A program made the translations under genes and the position numbers. Shown in pieces: positions 21,983 to 34,343 of a stretch of 64,000 nucleotides of DNA; the stretch's first letter is position 1, and the number at the start of each line of letters is the position of its first letter. Below the pieces are notes generated by a model. The model ran no database searches and was not told the origin of the DNA. It saw only the letters and a program-made list of their open reading frames with translations. This stretch comes from Hsuehochloa calcarea (taxonomy: Eukaryota; Streptophyta; Magnoliopsida; Poales; Poaceae): contig CM070594.1 in the NCBI GenBank assembly GCA_036346395.1, positions 16,215,385-16,279,384 on the forward strand, read 5' to 3'.

Positions 21983-24900
21983 TGTAACAGCCCAAAATTT
22001 CAGTTTCAGTTGAAAATAAGACTTTAATTATTTTTGTGGATTTTCTGGAAATTTTAAAAAAAAACTTTTCCCTAATTATTTTAAAGCTAAAATAATTTAT
22101 GTGCAAAATCTATTACCAATTAAAAGTTAGAATTATTTTATTTAAGTCCAGAATGCTATTAAGAATTTCTGTGAATTTTCTCAAAATGTTTGGACTTTAT
22201 TTGATATTTTCTAAAGCTTATTTGAATTTCTAGGATTAAATAAATTAGAAAAGGAATTTAAAATCCTCAAATAAAGATCGGGGCAAGCTCAAGACTATCT
22301 GCGCCTCGCCCATTCTCCTCACAAGATGATTAATGCGGGCCGTCCGATCGAAATAGGACGGCCGACATCAATCCACCTCGCCTCTCCTCTCTGTCTCACC
22401 GCTGCTGGGGCCCCAGCCAGTCGTCTCCTTCCTCCCTTTCTTCCCCGCGCGCCCGCGCCTCTCGCCGCCATTGCCGCTCGCCTCGGAGCTCTTCACTCCC
22501 GCGATTCCCTCCCTCTCTTCACTCGCCATCACGCACGTTAACTCCCCCTTACTCCGCCGCATTCACCCCTGCCGTTTTTCCCCTCCATTACTCGCCCTAA
22601 CGCCGCCGCACCCATTGCCACCGCCATTACTCCCCGCGCAAAGCTCGCCTCCCGGCCTCGCCCTCGCCCTATAAAAGGGAGCACCGGGTGCGCCTCTCCT
22701 CCCTCAAGCTTTCGCCCCAGCTCCCCTCGCCTCCCTCGCCCCCAGTCGCCCGCATTTGGCCTTTCCCACTCGCCGGCCGAGTGGTTCACGCCCCTAGCGC
22801 CGGCACCGGTGGACCTCCGGCCGCCTTGACCGCACCACCGCCTCGCCTCGGCACCGCAACTCGTGCGCACTCTCCACCTCTCGAACGCCACCGGAGCTCC
22901 ATCACCGTCGCAAGCCCGAGAGCGTCGCCGCCAAAATCGTTGCCGCCGACGAGCCGTGCAATTTCCTGCGCCGCCTCGGTAAGCCCAGGATCCCGCACTT
23001 CCTCTCGCGTTGCACCCTCGCCGGCTCGCCGACCGCTGCTCACGAACGCCCGTCGCGGAGCCGCCGCCAATGCCGTGCTGATGTGGCACCACCACATGGC
23101 CGCCACCGTGTTGCCACGATTGCGCCACCTCAGCGTTTTTGCCCACGTGGTGTACCTGCGTGTCGCGCACAGGTGGCAAAGTCACTGTTTCATGCACCCG
23201 GTTCATGGTGGACCATTAGTGATTCCGTGGACTCAGTCCATGAACCCGGGCCCACCTGTCATAGAGACAAAAGGTTTTTCTTTTAGAAAATAATTCGGCC
23301 GGTAATTTAAATCGGCCGCTGACGTCAGCTGGCGCAATAAAGATAATTTCCTTTAGAAATTTAATTCGGGAAATATGGAAATTCTGATTTTAGGATTTAA
23401 TTTAGGTTTTAAACTTCGAGGAGCTCGTATTTCTTCATACAAACTCCGATTTAGGTGATTCAAATTTCTAAATTTGTATAAAATTAAGATCTAGCTAACT
23501 AAACCAAAATTATTTAATTTGGAGTTAATTTGTATTTTCATTTGAATTTATTTAAGTTCATTTGAATCTGCTTGAATTTGGGTTATTCTCACAGATAGAT
23601 TTTGACGACTCCGGAGAGCTTGACCCTATCGAAGAAGTAGAATACCAAGATTTTGAGCAAGGCAAGTTACACCATTGACCATTTTGCACCCAGTATTTAA
23701 AATTATTTAATTTATGTTCTAAATCATTATTGCATGCATAATTGTATTTAATTATTTTAAATTCCTGTTTTAAATACTTAATTATTCCAATTCCTTTGTA
23801 TAGCCACATTTGAAAGTTGTATTACCAATTCCTTGTCACCTTAGTCAAATGAATTTTAAAATAAATATATGCTTAGCAAATGCTTAGACCGGGAAATATT
23901 TGATTTTGGGAGAATTTAGCCAAAACTTCAAAATTTGATAAAAAGCCTATGACATTGTTATGTCATGGTGGACTTTTGCAAATGTCTTTAAAAATTATAA
24001 AAATAAAAGAAAATAGTTTGTACTTGGGCAAAAATGGACCGTTGGTGGGTGCAGGTTTATGCACGGGCTAGTCTGGTTAGGATTGAGACCCAGGGTTTTT
24101 ATTGAAAGTTGCCCAAGCAGGTTAAGGACCGGTCTTTGAGCCGCATCTTGCAAAGCTCCACCGTACTACCACATGTTCTGTATGGGCAGAACCAGGCTTA
24201 ATAATTTGTCTTACCTCATTGTTGTTTATGCCATTTTTGTTGTGTGGGTGTCGGTTAGACTTTATTCCCACTTGGCGCAAGAGGGGGCTTCTGGCAAGTG
24301 GTTAGTCTAATGGAAGTGAAACCTTAGCGGGCATATTGGTAGTGAGGTAGTGCATTGGAAACGCTTTGTGATAATTGCCTAGTCACACGCCTAAGGAAGC
24401 GTGCATTGGCCGACATAACGGGCAAATTATCTCGTGTGGGTAAAGTTGTACCCCTCTGCAGAGTGTAAATCTATTCGAATAGCCGTGTCCACGGTCATGG
24501 ACATGCTGAGCAAAGCCACTCTAAGTTAGATTTTGTTTTTGGTTTTAAAATAAATTTGGACATGATTTGAGGATGGTTAATCCTTATGTTAAAATTGGGT
24601 GGGTAGCCTTGTGATAGGAGGGTATCCTTCGCCATGTTTCATATGGAGGTTATCCACTATACAATGATAAATTTTAAAATCTGATTTTAGCTATGGAATA
24701 AAAATGTGCCTTGAAACTTAGTATAACTATTTAAAACCCAAAAATGCTGAATTACGCAAATAAACCTTACAACCTCCCTTTGAATAACTTATGCATGCAT
24801 TCTAAATTCTGTATTGGGTGTAATTTGCGAGCACTGTTGTAGTGCTCACTCTTGCTGAATATTATTATTCAGGAGAAGACTACTATCCGGAAGGTGAGGA

Positions 24901-25138
24901 GCAGGACGATTAGGCAATGACCTCCGACGATTTCTGTGGCGATCGTGTGGCTTACCATTATCTTTTGCTTCGCTTAATGTTTTATTTGGCCTCAGGCCCA
25001 AATTGTAATAAACTCTATGCTTATTAATAAACACGCTGGATATGTTTGTGATAACATTTTTGTGACTGTGTACACTGGAAATCCTGGACTAGTGTATGAA
25101 CACAAAGAATTCGGGATCCTTCGTTCCCGGGTTCGACA
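21983..25138 (+). repeat. 5' LTR of Gypsy-2 (3156 bp)
   Basis: From TGTAACAGCCCAAAATTTC to GGGTTCGACA, followed by a 4-base spacer and the primer-binding site. It includes a GC-rich promoter zone (about 22310-23180) with a TATA box at 22669. Long frames in that zone, such as 22688-23293, are by-products of base composition. Confidence 0.93.
22669..22678 (+). promoter_or_regulatory. TATA box of the Gypsy-2 5' LTR
   Basis: CTATAAAAGG in a GC-rich setting, conserved as CTATAAAAGG in the 3' LTR near 31258. Probable core promoter that separates U3 from R. Confidence 0.7.
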
Positions 25139-25142
25139 AAAG

Positions 25143-25155
25143 TGGTATCAGAGCC
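25143..25155 (+). other. Gypsy-2 primer-binding site
   Basis: TGGTATCAGAGCC, complementary to the 3' end of initiator methionine tRNA, four bases after the LTR end. Confidence 0.9.
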
Positions 25156-25303
25156 ATATCGACTGTAGGTCGTGACCTAGAAGGAAATCAAACCCCTAAG
25201 GATTTATTTTTGAAAATTAAAAATAACTTGGTCTTCTGGAGTCATTTCTCAACTTTTCTCTTGAAAAATATTTATTAACTCATCTACTTCTCAAAAATTG
25301 TAG

Positions 25304-25903
25304 ATGGCTGAAGTTCCGAATGTCATTTCCTATGGTGTCTTTGCTGGTCATTGGGCCGCAGTTCTCTGGAAGATCATGCAGCACTTGGACTTTGAAGAAA
25401 GACCGACGTATCAAGGATACAAGTATAAGGTGGGAAATCAGGACTTTGAAGAAAGACCGACGTATCAAGGATACAAGTATAAGGTGGGAAATCAGGGTCG
25501 GTGGAGGTTAGAAGTGATCCTCTACTCCAACCTATCGCCGAACACAGACTTCCATATCTTCGATGCCCCAATGCGACGAGACACCTTCGCCGAAGGCATC
25601 CAGGATGCAGCCAGGGAAGCAACCCGCCGACTTCGCTACATCTACGATCACCGCCTCAACGGCACTGGGTTCCACTATTACCCGATGCACATTCCAACCC
25701 GGCATGACAGTACCTTCTGCTCAACTAGAGATGAAGACTGTCCCGATCTCACGCATCAGGTGGATCTGGCCAGAGCCATGGATTATGCCTACGGGAATAC
25801 CCTAGATGAGTTGTCTCTTATACAGGGGAAATTACAAGACGTAGAAGAAAAGTTGAAGGCTGCAGAAAAAAGAACTGGCCTACTACAAGGCAGGCGAGGC
25901 TAG
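25304..25903 (+). CDS. Additional reading frame upstream of gag in Gypsy-2
   Basis: An intact 199-codon frame between the primer-binding site and gag. It starts MAEVPNVISYGVFAGHW, has a C-terminal Lys/Glu-rich, probably coiled-coil part (about 165-195), and has no gag or pol motif. An 18-residue unit, DFEERPTYQGYKYKVGNQ, occurs twice in tandem (residues 29-46 and 47-64) because of an exact 54-bp duplication. Some plant LTR elements carry such extra frames of unknown role. It is the only unbroken frame of this element, which suggests either youth or chance. Confidence 0.6.
   Translation: MAEVPNVISYGVFAGHWAAVLWKIMQHLDFEERPTYQGYKYKVGNQDFEERPTYQGYKYKVGNQGRWRLEVILYSNLSPNTDFHIFDAPMRRDTFAEGIQDAAREATRRLRYIYDHRLNGTGFHYYPMHIPTRHDSTFCSTRDEDCPDLTHQVDLARAMDYAYGNTLDELSLIQGKLQDVEEKLKAAEKRTGLLQGRRG
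25387..25494 (+). repeat. Exact 54-bp tandem duplication
   Basis: 25387-25440 and 25441-25494 are identical. The length is a multiple of three, so the reading frame is kept. Confidence 0.95.
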
Positions 25904-26141
25904 TTCTAGTGAGCCAGATTATACCCCAGTAACACGATACATATGTCCTTAAATTGTCCTTTAGTTGCGAATTATGAGCTACAATACCTTTGTGGTAGCC
26001 GTAATGAATTAATAAAATAAAATAAAATAAATTATTTTGACGAAGTGTTCTTACCTTGCATTTGTTGATTTTGGGCTATTGTAGACCTATACCCCTTGGA
26101 AATTCCTGTCTCTCTTGTCTAATCTGTGAAGAGTCCACCAG

Positions 26142-27290
26142 ATGGTGACCACCCGCACTGGAAGTGGGAGTGCCAGAGGGCAAGGAAATGAGAATGCTGA
26201 TTATCAAGAAAACCCAGTTCAAGAACCGCCACCTCCTCCAACTGAAGCCCCCGACTGGCGCCAAATGATGGCCAATCAGACTCATCTGATTGAATTGCTA
26301 GCCCAGTCTCTCCACAGCAACCAGAGTACTCAAGCGTCAGCAGCCCATCATGCTCCTCCACCTCCCGCAAGAGTGATTTTGTCAGAGTTCATGAGGATGC
26401 ATCCGCCGACGTTTTCTAGTAGCACGGAACCCATGGACGCAGATGATTGGCTCAGGGCTATTGGTAAGAAGCTGGATATTGCTCAATGCACAGATCATGA
26501 GAGAGTTTTGTTTGCCTCTCATCAGTTGATTGGTTCCGCATCGAATGGTGGATAACTTCAAAGATGTCCCATGCTAATGCCCAAGAAATCACTTGGGATG
26601 GGTTCATGCAAGCTTTCCGCCGATCTCACATTCCATCTGGCATGATTACACTAAAGAAGAAGGAGCTTCGCTCTCTTCGCCAAGGAAACCGTTCAGTTGG
26701 CGAGTATCTGCATAAGTTCAACCAACTTGCTCGCTATGCCCCGAGGACGAGCAGAGATGAAGACAGCACGAGCGATTTTTGAAGGGTTGAACGACGAACT
26801 CTCTGCTCGCTTGATTTCTCCGGATTTCACCGACTTTCAGCAGTTAGTAAATAAGGCCATACGCCAGGAAGGCAAACATCAAGAAATGGAGAACCGTAAG
26901 CGGAGGATGGCCGCTCAGAAGTTTAACTCAGAGGATCGCCCAAGCCTCGCTTTCACTCGGCCTCACCACCTCAACATGAAGATTCCATCTACTACATCGA
27001 GTTCCACTCGTGCCGCCCCAAATACTCCGGATTCTATAGTAGTTCATCCGAGGTCGGCCCAGCAGGCGCTTATTTCCACAAAGAGAATCACTTGCTTTCA
27101 TTGCAACGAGTTGGGTCACTATGCCAATAAGTGTCCCAAGAAGCAGCAGACTGCCACCCCCGTCAAGCCAACTCCCGGAGCTTCAGTCTCCGGCGGTTCC
27201 TCAAAACCAGCTGGACAGTTCATGAATGGACGTGTGAATCACGCCACCGCAGAGGAAGCCTATGCAAAGACCAGACGTTGTCCTCGATGA
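26142..27290 (+). pseudogene. Gypsy-2 gag
   Basis: 26142-26555 gives the N-terminal part (EFMRMHPPTFSS, DADDWLRAI). A frame break at the expected WWDN region (about 26548) is followed by 26564-26782 (LRQGNRSVGEYLHKFNQLARY), and another shift leads into 26770-27290. The zinc knuckle CFHCNELGHYANKC is intact. At least two frameshifts prevent a full gag. Confidence 0.9.
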
Positions 27291-27432
27291 CGTTCCTTGT
27301 CAACTCAAGATCAAAGATCGCCTATTTGATTCCGAGCTTCACATTCTTTTGTGTCAAATAAGTTTGTGGAAAAGTATGGGTTATCTACCTCCCCTTAGTT
27401 AATCCCATGTTAATCCATTCCCAGGCTCGTAA

Positions 27433-28863
27433 ATGAGGGCTAGTTTCTTTTGCCCAAATCTTACCTTTGAAATCTCTGGAGTAACTTTCTCGGCAAACTT
27501 AATAGTCTTGCGTTCGCAAGGATTGGACGTAATTCTTGGAATGGACTGGCTTGCCAAAAATCAAGGCAGGATAGATTGTGCTAGTAGATCTATCAACCTC
27601 ACCAATGAACAAGGGATTTCAGTAGAGTTCCGACCCAAGACTTCTACGGGAAGAAGTTCTATCTTGACCAGCTTAAAGGAAGTAAAACTGGAAGATATAC
27701 CCGTGGTACAAGAATATCCAGATATTTTTCCAGAGGAATTACCTGGTATGCCACCGGACCGGGACATAATGTTTTTAATTGATTTAGTCCCAGGGACTGC
27801 TCCAATTTCGAAGCGACCTTATAGAATGCCAGCCAATGATCTAGCAGAGTTGAAGAAGCAGATCAAAGAATTGCAAAGCGAAGGTTACATTCAACCAAGT
27901 TCATCCCCTTGGGGAGCTCCAATACTATTTGTCAAAAAGAAAGACAATAGTATGAGAATGTGTGTGGACTATAGATCACTCAACGAGGTAACAATAAAAA
28001 ACAAGTACCCGTTACCTAGGATAGATGATCTGTTTGATCAACTTAAAAGAGCCAGTGTTTTCTCCAAGATTGATTTGAGGTCAGGCTACCATCAGTTAAA
28101 AATTAGACCGGAAGATATTCCGAAGACATCCTTCACCACCAGATATGGACTGTACGAGTTCACAGTGATGTCATTTGGACTAACAAATGCCCCTGCTTAT
28201 TTCATGAATATGATGAACAAAGTATTCATGGAATTCTTGGATAAGTTTGTGGTAGTCTTCATAGATGATATTCTCATCTACTCAAGAGATGTGGAAGAAC
28301 ATGAAAAACATCTCATAATTATTTTGGACAAACTCCGAGAACATCAACTTTATGCCAAATTCAAAGAAAAGTGGATTTTGGCTCACCAAGTGGCTTTTCT
28401 TGGACACATTGTGTCACAGGAGGAGTTGCAGAGACCCTCAAAGGTTGAAGTCAGAATGGATTGGAAGCAACCCAAGTCCGCACGAAGTGAGAAGTTTTCT
28501 GATTAGCTGGGTACTACCGCAGATTCATTGAAAGTTTCTCCAAGATCGCCAAACCCATGACTCAACTTCAAGAAGGAAAAGAAATTTGAATGGACAAGTG
28601 CATGTGAACATAGTTTTCAAGAATCAAGAAAAGACTAGTCTCGCACGGTGCTAGTTTTACCGGATATACGTAAGGATTTTGAAGTTTTCAGGACGATCAC
28701 GCCAGGGCTAGGATGTACCGATGCAGAAGGAAAGGTCGTGGCTTATGCATCTCGCCGCTTAAGGCCACATGAAGGAAATTATTCGACTCACGATCTAGAG
28801 TTAGCGGCAATCGTGCATGCTTTGAAAATCGGCAAAGATTATCTCATTGGTAATCACTTGTGA
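27433..28863 (+). pseudogene. Gypsy-2 protease end, RT and RNase H
   Basis: 27433-28506 is a 357-codon frame with the protease C-terminus (LDVILGMDWLAK) and most of RT (MCVDYRSLNEVTIKNKYPL, FTVMSFGLTNAPAYF, FIDDILIYSRD). It ends by frameshift at the thumb region. Fragments of RNase H follow at 28648-28863 (VVAYASRRLRPHEGNYSTHD) and near 28870-29030. The protease start is disrupted around 27290-27430. Confidence 0.93.
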
Positions 28864-29252
28864 GATTTTCACAGATCATAAGAGTCTGAAATATATCTTC
28901 ACCCAGTCAGAACTTAATCTCAGGCAAAGAAGATAGTTGGAGCTGATAAAGGATTATGACCTTGGAATTCATTATCACCCGGGTAAAGCCAACGTGGTAG
29001 CGGATGCTCGAGTAGGAAGGCATACCGCAACACGATGTTAGTTCAAGAAAATCAACCGAATTGTATGAAGAATCAAGCACTGAACTCGAAATTGTCACCA
29101 AGGTCAGATCAACATAGTGGAAGTCCAACCAACCATACAAGGTCAGATCAGATAGAAACAGCTAGAAGACGAAGATATCAAAGAAATCATGAAGAACATG
29201 AGAAGAGGCAAAGCCTCAGGATTTTCTGAGGACGAGCAAGGCATAGTATGGT

Positions 29253-30535
29253 TTGGCAACCGTGATCCGTGTACCTAATCATCATGAAACAAGACAACCG
29301 ATTACGAAAGAAGCTCATGAATCACCTTACTCTATCCATCCCGGAGTACCAAGATGTACCAGATCTCAAGGAAAAGTATTGGTGGGTCAAGATGAAGCGA
29401 GAGATCGCCGAGTTTGTTGCACGCCAGATGTATGTCGACTTGTTAAGGCGTAACATCGAGACCGCAGGATTGTTACAACCATTACCAATTCCCGAGTGGA
29501 AATGGGAGGAGATTGGTATGGATTTTATCACCGGACTTCCTAGGACCCAAACAGGATGTGATTCCATTTGGGTGATAATTGACCGATTAACCAAAGTGGC
29601 TCATTTTATTCCATCAAGACCACTAATGTATGCGATAAGTTAGCGAATTGTACATGGCTAGGATCGTCTGTCTACATGGTATACCCAAGAAAATTGTGTC
29701 TGACAGAGGTTCGTAGTTCACATCAAGATTTTGGCAGAGTCTACATGAAGCTTTGGGAATCGACTCAACTTCAAAGACAAAGATATCATCCCCAAACAGA
29801 TGGCCGACCGAACGTAAATCAGTCCTAGAAGATATGTTTCAGCTTGTGCTATAGATTACTAAGAAGCCGATAAGAATTTACCCTATGCGAATTTTCCTAC
29901 AACAACAGCCTTTCAAGCTAGCTCAGATGTCGCCATTCAAGCATTGTATGGCGAAAGTGTAGAACCCTCTCCTTTGGGATCAAGTAGGAGAACACCAATT
30001 CTTTGGACCAGAATTAATAAAAGAAGCTGAAAGTAAGGTAAAATCAATAAGAGAACGCCTGAAAGTAGCTCAATCCCGACAAAAGAGTTATGCCGACAAT
30101 CGACGGAGAGAACTATCCTTCAAGATGGGAGATTTTGTCTATCTCAGGGTAACTCCACTCCGAGGAGTGAGGAGATTTCTGACTAAAGGAAAACTCACAC
30201 CCAGGTTTGTCGGACCCTATAAGATTTTGGCAAAGAGAGGTGAAGTTGCTTATCGCTTGAACTACCAACATATCATCACTGCTCACAATGTCTTCCATGT
30301 ATCCCGCTTAAAGAAATGTCTCGAGTACCAACAAGAAACACCGCTGAGAACATCGATCTTCGTGAAGATCTCACCTATGTGGAGCAACCAATCAAGATTC
30401 TCGATGTGGCGTAACACGCCACCGTAAGCAAAGTCATTCGTTCTTGTAAGGTTCATGGAGCAATCATTCAGAAGAAGAAGCTACCTGGGAGCGAGAAGAA
30501 GTTTTGACAGCCGAGTATCCCCACCTTTTTGCTGA
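29253..30535 (+). pseudogene. Gypsy-2 integrase and chromodomain
   Basis: 29269-29643 has the integrase zinc-binding and core start (EWKWEEIGMDFITGLPRT with the first catalytic Asp, then VIIDRLTKVAHF). The core continues in pieces (VSDRGS-like at 29699). 30125-30427 holds the C-terminal domain (MGDFVYLRVTPLRGVRRF, RFVGPYKI, HNVFHVSRLKKC). A frame-shifted chromodomain tail follows (PIKILDVA, then KVIRSCKVHG). Stops and shifts throughout. Confidence 0.9.
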
Positions 30536-30582
30536 CCAAGTCTGAATCTCATGGTCGAGATTCCCTTTAAGGGGGGTAGGTT

Positions 30583-32858
30583 TGTAACAGCCCAAAATTT
30601 CAGTTTCAGTTGAAAATAAGACTTTAATTATTTTTGTGGATTTTCTGGAAATTAAAAAAAAACTTTTCCTTAATTATTTTAAAGCTAAAATAATTTATGT
30701 GCAAAATCTATTACCAATTAAAAGTTGGAATTATTTTATTTAAGTCCAGAATGCTCTTAAGAATTTCTGTGAATTTTCTCAAATTTTTTGGACTTTATTT
30801 GATATTTTCTAAAGCTTATTTGAATTTCTAGGATTAAATAAATTGGAAAAGGAATTTAAAATCCTCAAGAATAATCTCGGGCGGCTCAAGATCAGGCGCT
30901 GCCTCGCCCATTCTCCCACAAGATGATTAATCCGGCCGTCCGATCGAAATCGGACGGCCGACATCAATCCACCTCGCCCTTGTCCCTCTCCTGTCTCACC
31001 GCCAAGTGGGGCCCCCAGCTCCGAGTCGTCTCCTTCCTCCCTTTCTTCCCAGCGCGCCCGCGCCTCTCGCCGCCATTGCCGCTCGCCTCGAGCTCTTCAC
31101 TCCCGCGATTCCTCCCTCTCTTCACTCGCCATCACGCGCGTAACTCCCCTTACTCCGCCGCATTCACCCCGCTGCTTTTCCTCCATTACTCGCCCTAACG
31201 CCGCACCCATTGCCACCGCCATTACTCCCGCAAAGCTCGCCTCCCGCCCGCCACGCCCTATAAAAGGAGCACCGGTGCGCCTCTCCTCCCTCAAGCTTCG
31301 CCCCCTCCTCGCCTCGCCTCGCCGCCAGATTTGGCCTTTCCTCTCGCGGCCGAGCAGGCTCACGCTTCTAGCGCCGCCACGGTGGACCTCCGTCCGCCGA
31401 CCGCACCACCGCCTCGCCTCGGCACCGCGAACTCGTGCGCACCTCCACCCTCTAACGCCACAGAGCTCCATCACCGCCGCAAGCCCGAGAGCGTCGCGCC
31501 AAAATCGTTGCCGACGAGCCGCGGTGCAATTTCTGCGCCGCCTCGGTAAGCCCCGATCCCGCACTTCCCTCTCGCTTGCACCCCTCGCCGGCTCGCCCGC
31601 CGCTCGCCGAACGCCTGCCGCCGAGCCGCCGCCAATGCCGCGGCCGATGTGGCACCGCCACATGGCCGCCACCGTGTTGCCACGATTGCACCACCTCGGC
31701 GTTTTGCCCACGTGGTGTACCACAGAACACGCGCCGCAGTGGCAAAGCCACTGCTTCATGCACCTTGTTCATGGTGGATCATTAGTGATTCCGTGGACTC
31801 AGTCCATGAACCTGGGCCCACCTGTCATAGAGACAAAAGGTTTTTCTTTTAGAAAATAAACCGGCCGGTAATTTAAATCGGCCGCTGACGTCAGCTGGCG
31901 CAATAAAGATAATTTCCTTTAGAAATTTAATTCGGGAAATATGGAAATTCTGATTTTAGGATTTAATTTAGGTTTTAAACTTCGAGGAGCTCGTATTTCT
32001 TCATACAAACTCCGATTTAGGTGATTCAAATTTCTAAATTTGTATAAAATTAAGATCTAGCTAACTAAACCAAAATTATTTAATTTGGAGTTAATTTGTA
32101 TTTTCATTTGAATTTATTTAAGTTCATTTGAATCCTGTTTGAATTTGGGTTATTCTCGCGTATAGATTTTGACGACTCCGGAGAGCTTGACCCTATTGAA
32201 GAAGTAGAATACCAAGATTTTGAGCAAGGCAAGTTACACCATTGACCATTTTGCACCCAGTATTTAAAATTATTTAATTTATGTTCTAAATCATTATTGC
32301 ATGCATAATTGTATTTAATTATTTTAAATTCCTGTTTTAAATACTTAATTATTCCAATTCCTTTGTATAGCCACATTTGAAAGTTGTATTACCAATTCCT
32401 TGTCACCTTAGTCAAATGAATTTTAAAATAAATATATGCTTAGCAAATGCTTAGACCGGGAAATATTTGATTTTGGGAGAATTTAGCCAAAACTTCAAAA
32501 TTTGATAAAAAGCCTATGACATTGTTATGTCATGGTGGACTTTTGCAAATGTCTTTAAAAATTATAAAAATAAAAGAAAATGGTTTGTACTTGGGCAAAA
32601 ATGGACCGTTGGTAGGTGCAGGTTTATGCACGGGCTCGTCTGGTTAGGATTGAGACCTAGGGTTTTTATTGAAAGTTGCCCAAGCAGGTTAAGGACCGGT
32701 CTTTGAGCCGCATCTTGCAAAGCTCCACCGTACTACCACATGTTCTGTATGGGCAGAACCAGGCTTAATAATTTGTCTTACCTCATTGTTGTTTATGCCA
32801 TTTTTGTTCTGTGGGTGTCGGTTAGACTTTATTCCCACTTGGCGCAAGAGGGGGCTTC
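30583..32858 (+). repeat. 3' LTR of Gypsy-2, truncated
   Basis: Matches 21983-24291 of the 5' LTR and then breaks off at GGGGCTTC/CATTTGC. Beyond the break the sequence is Gypsy-1-family LTR. The AT-rich halves are almost identical to the 5' LTR, whereas the GC-rich zone differs by many small insertions and deletions. Confidence 0.92.
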
Positions 32859-34343
32859 CATTTGCTCCGGTGGAGTTTCGTCCATCGGCTCGGGAGGAGT
32901 TTCATCCATCTGGTCAGGAGGAGTTTCGACCATCCGGTCGGAGGGAGCTTTCACCATCTGGTCGAAGGGAGTTTAGACCATTTGGTTAGAAATATAGGTT
33001 CGACTACATCATTAGGCGGGGAGGAGTTCGATTATCTAGAGATTCGACTATACTCCAAGTTGGAGGAGTTCGACCACTTGGTTTGGTTTGACTACAACTT
33101 GGGTCTACAATGCATTCTTCGCTCTGGCAATACTTTCGCACATCAAGAGTGACAATGAGCATCTACTGGCCACTAGGAACGTACCGGTAGAAAGTGGAAG
33201 AAGCAAGATAGCTGAAGATGGTCTAGCGACAAAGGTCTGCAATGGTAGAAGAGGCTCCAAGTGGTGTCAATGGCCGGTGGGGTCGATCCGATTGCTTGGG
33301 CTACTCTGGTCGGAGGGGAGGAAGAACGAGGTCGCGGCAGCTCCTATGAATACAAAGTGGAACCAATGAGGGGATTCGCCTCTGGGTCAGGGAACAAGAG
33401 CTGAGGCGACCAAGAAGAACATGGCTTCATTAATGACGCCAATGATGCTGGCGACATCGTGGAGGCACCAGCCGAAGCGAGTGCTCAAGCCTTACCTGGA
33501 GGTCGAGCTCTCCTGAGGAATGGAGGAATGGAAGAATGGAAGAACTAGTTCTCGTGGTGCGAAACGGCAGCGGGGGGGGACTAGGGTTGCTATTTACAAG
33601 TGCACGCGGGGGGGAGGGCTGCATCTGGCATTGCGCAGTACCAAGGGGTGGTTGGCGATAGCGACGGAGTCGATAGTATAGTCTAGCAACGTGACATGCT
33701 GAGCGATGGCGCTTAATGGCTGAGCGACGATGGCTGCCAGTGCATGCCATGTAGGATCGGAGCGTCGGGACTCGGCAAGTGTCGGCACCAGCGGGAGAGG
33801 ACGCACTGACCCGGGTCCACATAGGAGACCACAACCAAGGGCGGTCTTCGGTCGCACCGGCTTGACTAGCACCCGACCTAGGTTTGTTCAAGCGTCCACG
33901 ACCAGGGTGTGGTCTCAATCACACCGATTCTACCGGGCCACCGGTAGGATGGACGTGGATAGGACGCGCTTGCGCCCGATGCATCATGGGTGGGGCTGCC
34001 ACGTCCATCCAAAGGACTCAGGGGCTTATGGCGTCTTGCTGGCTGTTTGTGGAGGTAAGGGGAGATTAAGGAGGGTTGGAGACAAGAAGAGGAACTTTGC
34101 TTTTAAGAATTTCTCTAGAGATGATAGATCTCAGTCTGGTATTTTGCTAAACAACTCTAACTAGTTTTTAAGCATTATTCTGATTCTAGGGTTTGTGTGG
34201 TTTAGGTTTCACTTGTGTCGGCAAGAAAAGAAATGCAGATCACATAAATCTCAAAATGCTGGTAAAAAGCATGACAATAGATGCCACATGAAAAAGTTTT
34301 GAAAATCCTGTATTTCTATCTTTAGGCATTTTGGGGTGTTATA
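32859..34343 (-). repeat. Gypsy-1-family LTR, copy 2 (probable 5' LTR of Gypsy-1)
   Basis: On the minus strand it starts TATAACACCCCAAAATGCC (34343) and runs to the break with Gypsy-2 at 32859. The distal ~130 bp (32862-32990) contain about six units of the TTTCGACC-NNNN-GGTCG minisatellite. Shared blocks with copies 1 and 3 include GATCCGA-TGCTTGGGCTACT and GGAACCAATGAG. Confidence 0.75.

Larger units (their letters stand above)
21983..32858 (+). mobile_element. Gypsy-2 chromovirus, plus strand, 3' LTR truncated
   Basis: The 5' LTR is 21983-25138, with the primer-binding site TGGTATCAGAGCC at 25143-25155. The interior is 25139-30582 and the polypurine tract TTTAAGGGGGGTAGG ends at 30580. 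The 3' LTR 30583-32858 lacks its last 847 bp. The LTR starts TGTAACAGCCC and ends TTCGACA. The AT-rich parts of the two LTRs are nearly identical, so the insertion is fairly young, yet all coding regions are broken. It carries an extra reading frame before gag. It is nested in Gypsy-1. Confidence 0.93.
16378..34343 (-). mobile_element. Gypsy-1 chromovirus, minus strand, split by Gypsy-2
   Basis: Read on the minus strand: 5' LTR remnant 32859-34343, then a missing leader, then gag-pol 21982-17441, a polypurine tract (17455-17441) and the 3' LTR 17440-16378. Both LTR pieces belong to one family (TGTAACACCCCAAAATGC start in Gypsy-1 3' LTR). A plus-strand Gypsy-2 lies in between (21983-32858). 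I infer insertion of Gypsy-2 upstream of the Gypsy-1 gag, then a deletion that took the last 847 bp of the Gypsy-2 3' LTR together with the Gypsy-1 leader and part of its 5' LTR. The order PR-RT-RH-INT-chromodomain is that of chromoviruses. Many stops and frameshifts make it inactive. Confidence 0.75.

Noticed and set aside
22688..23293. 201-codon frame (and a 222-codon frame on the opposite strand) in the Gypsy-2 LTR
   Set aside because: Both lie in the GC-rich LTR promoter zone, are low-complexity Pro/Ala/Arg translations, and are shifted by small indels in the 3' LTR. Composition effect.
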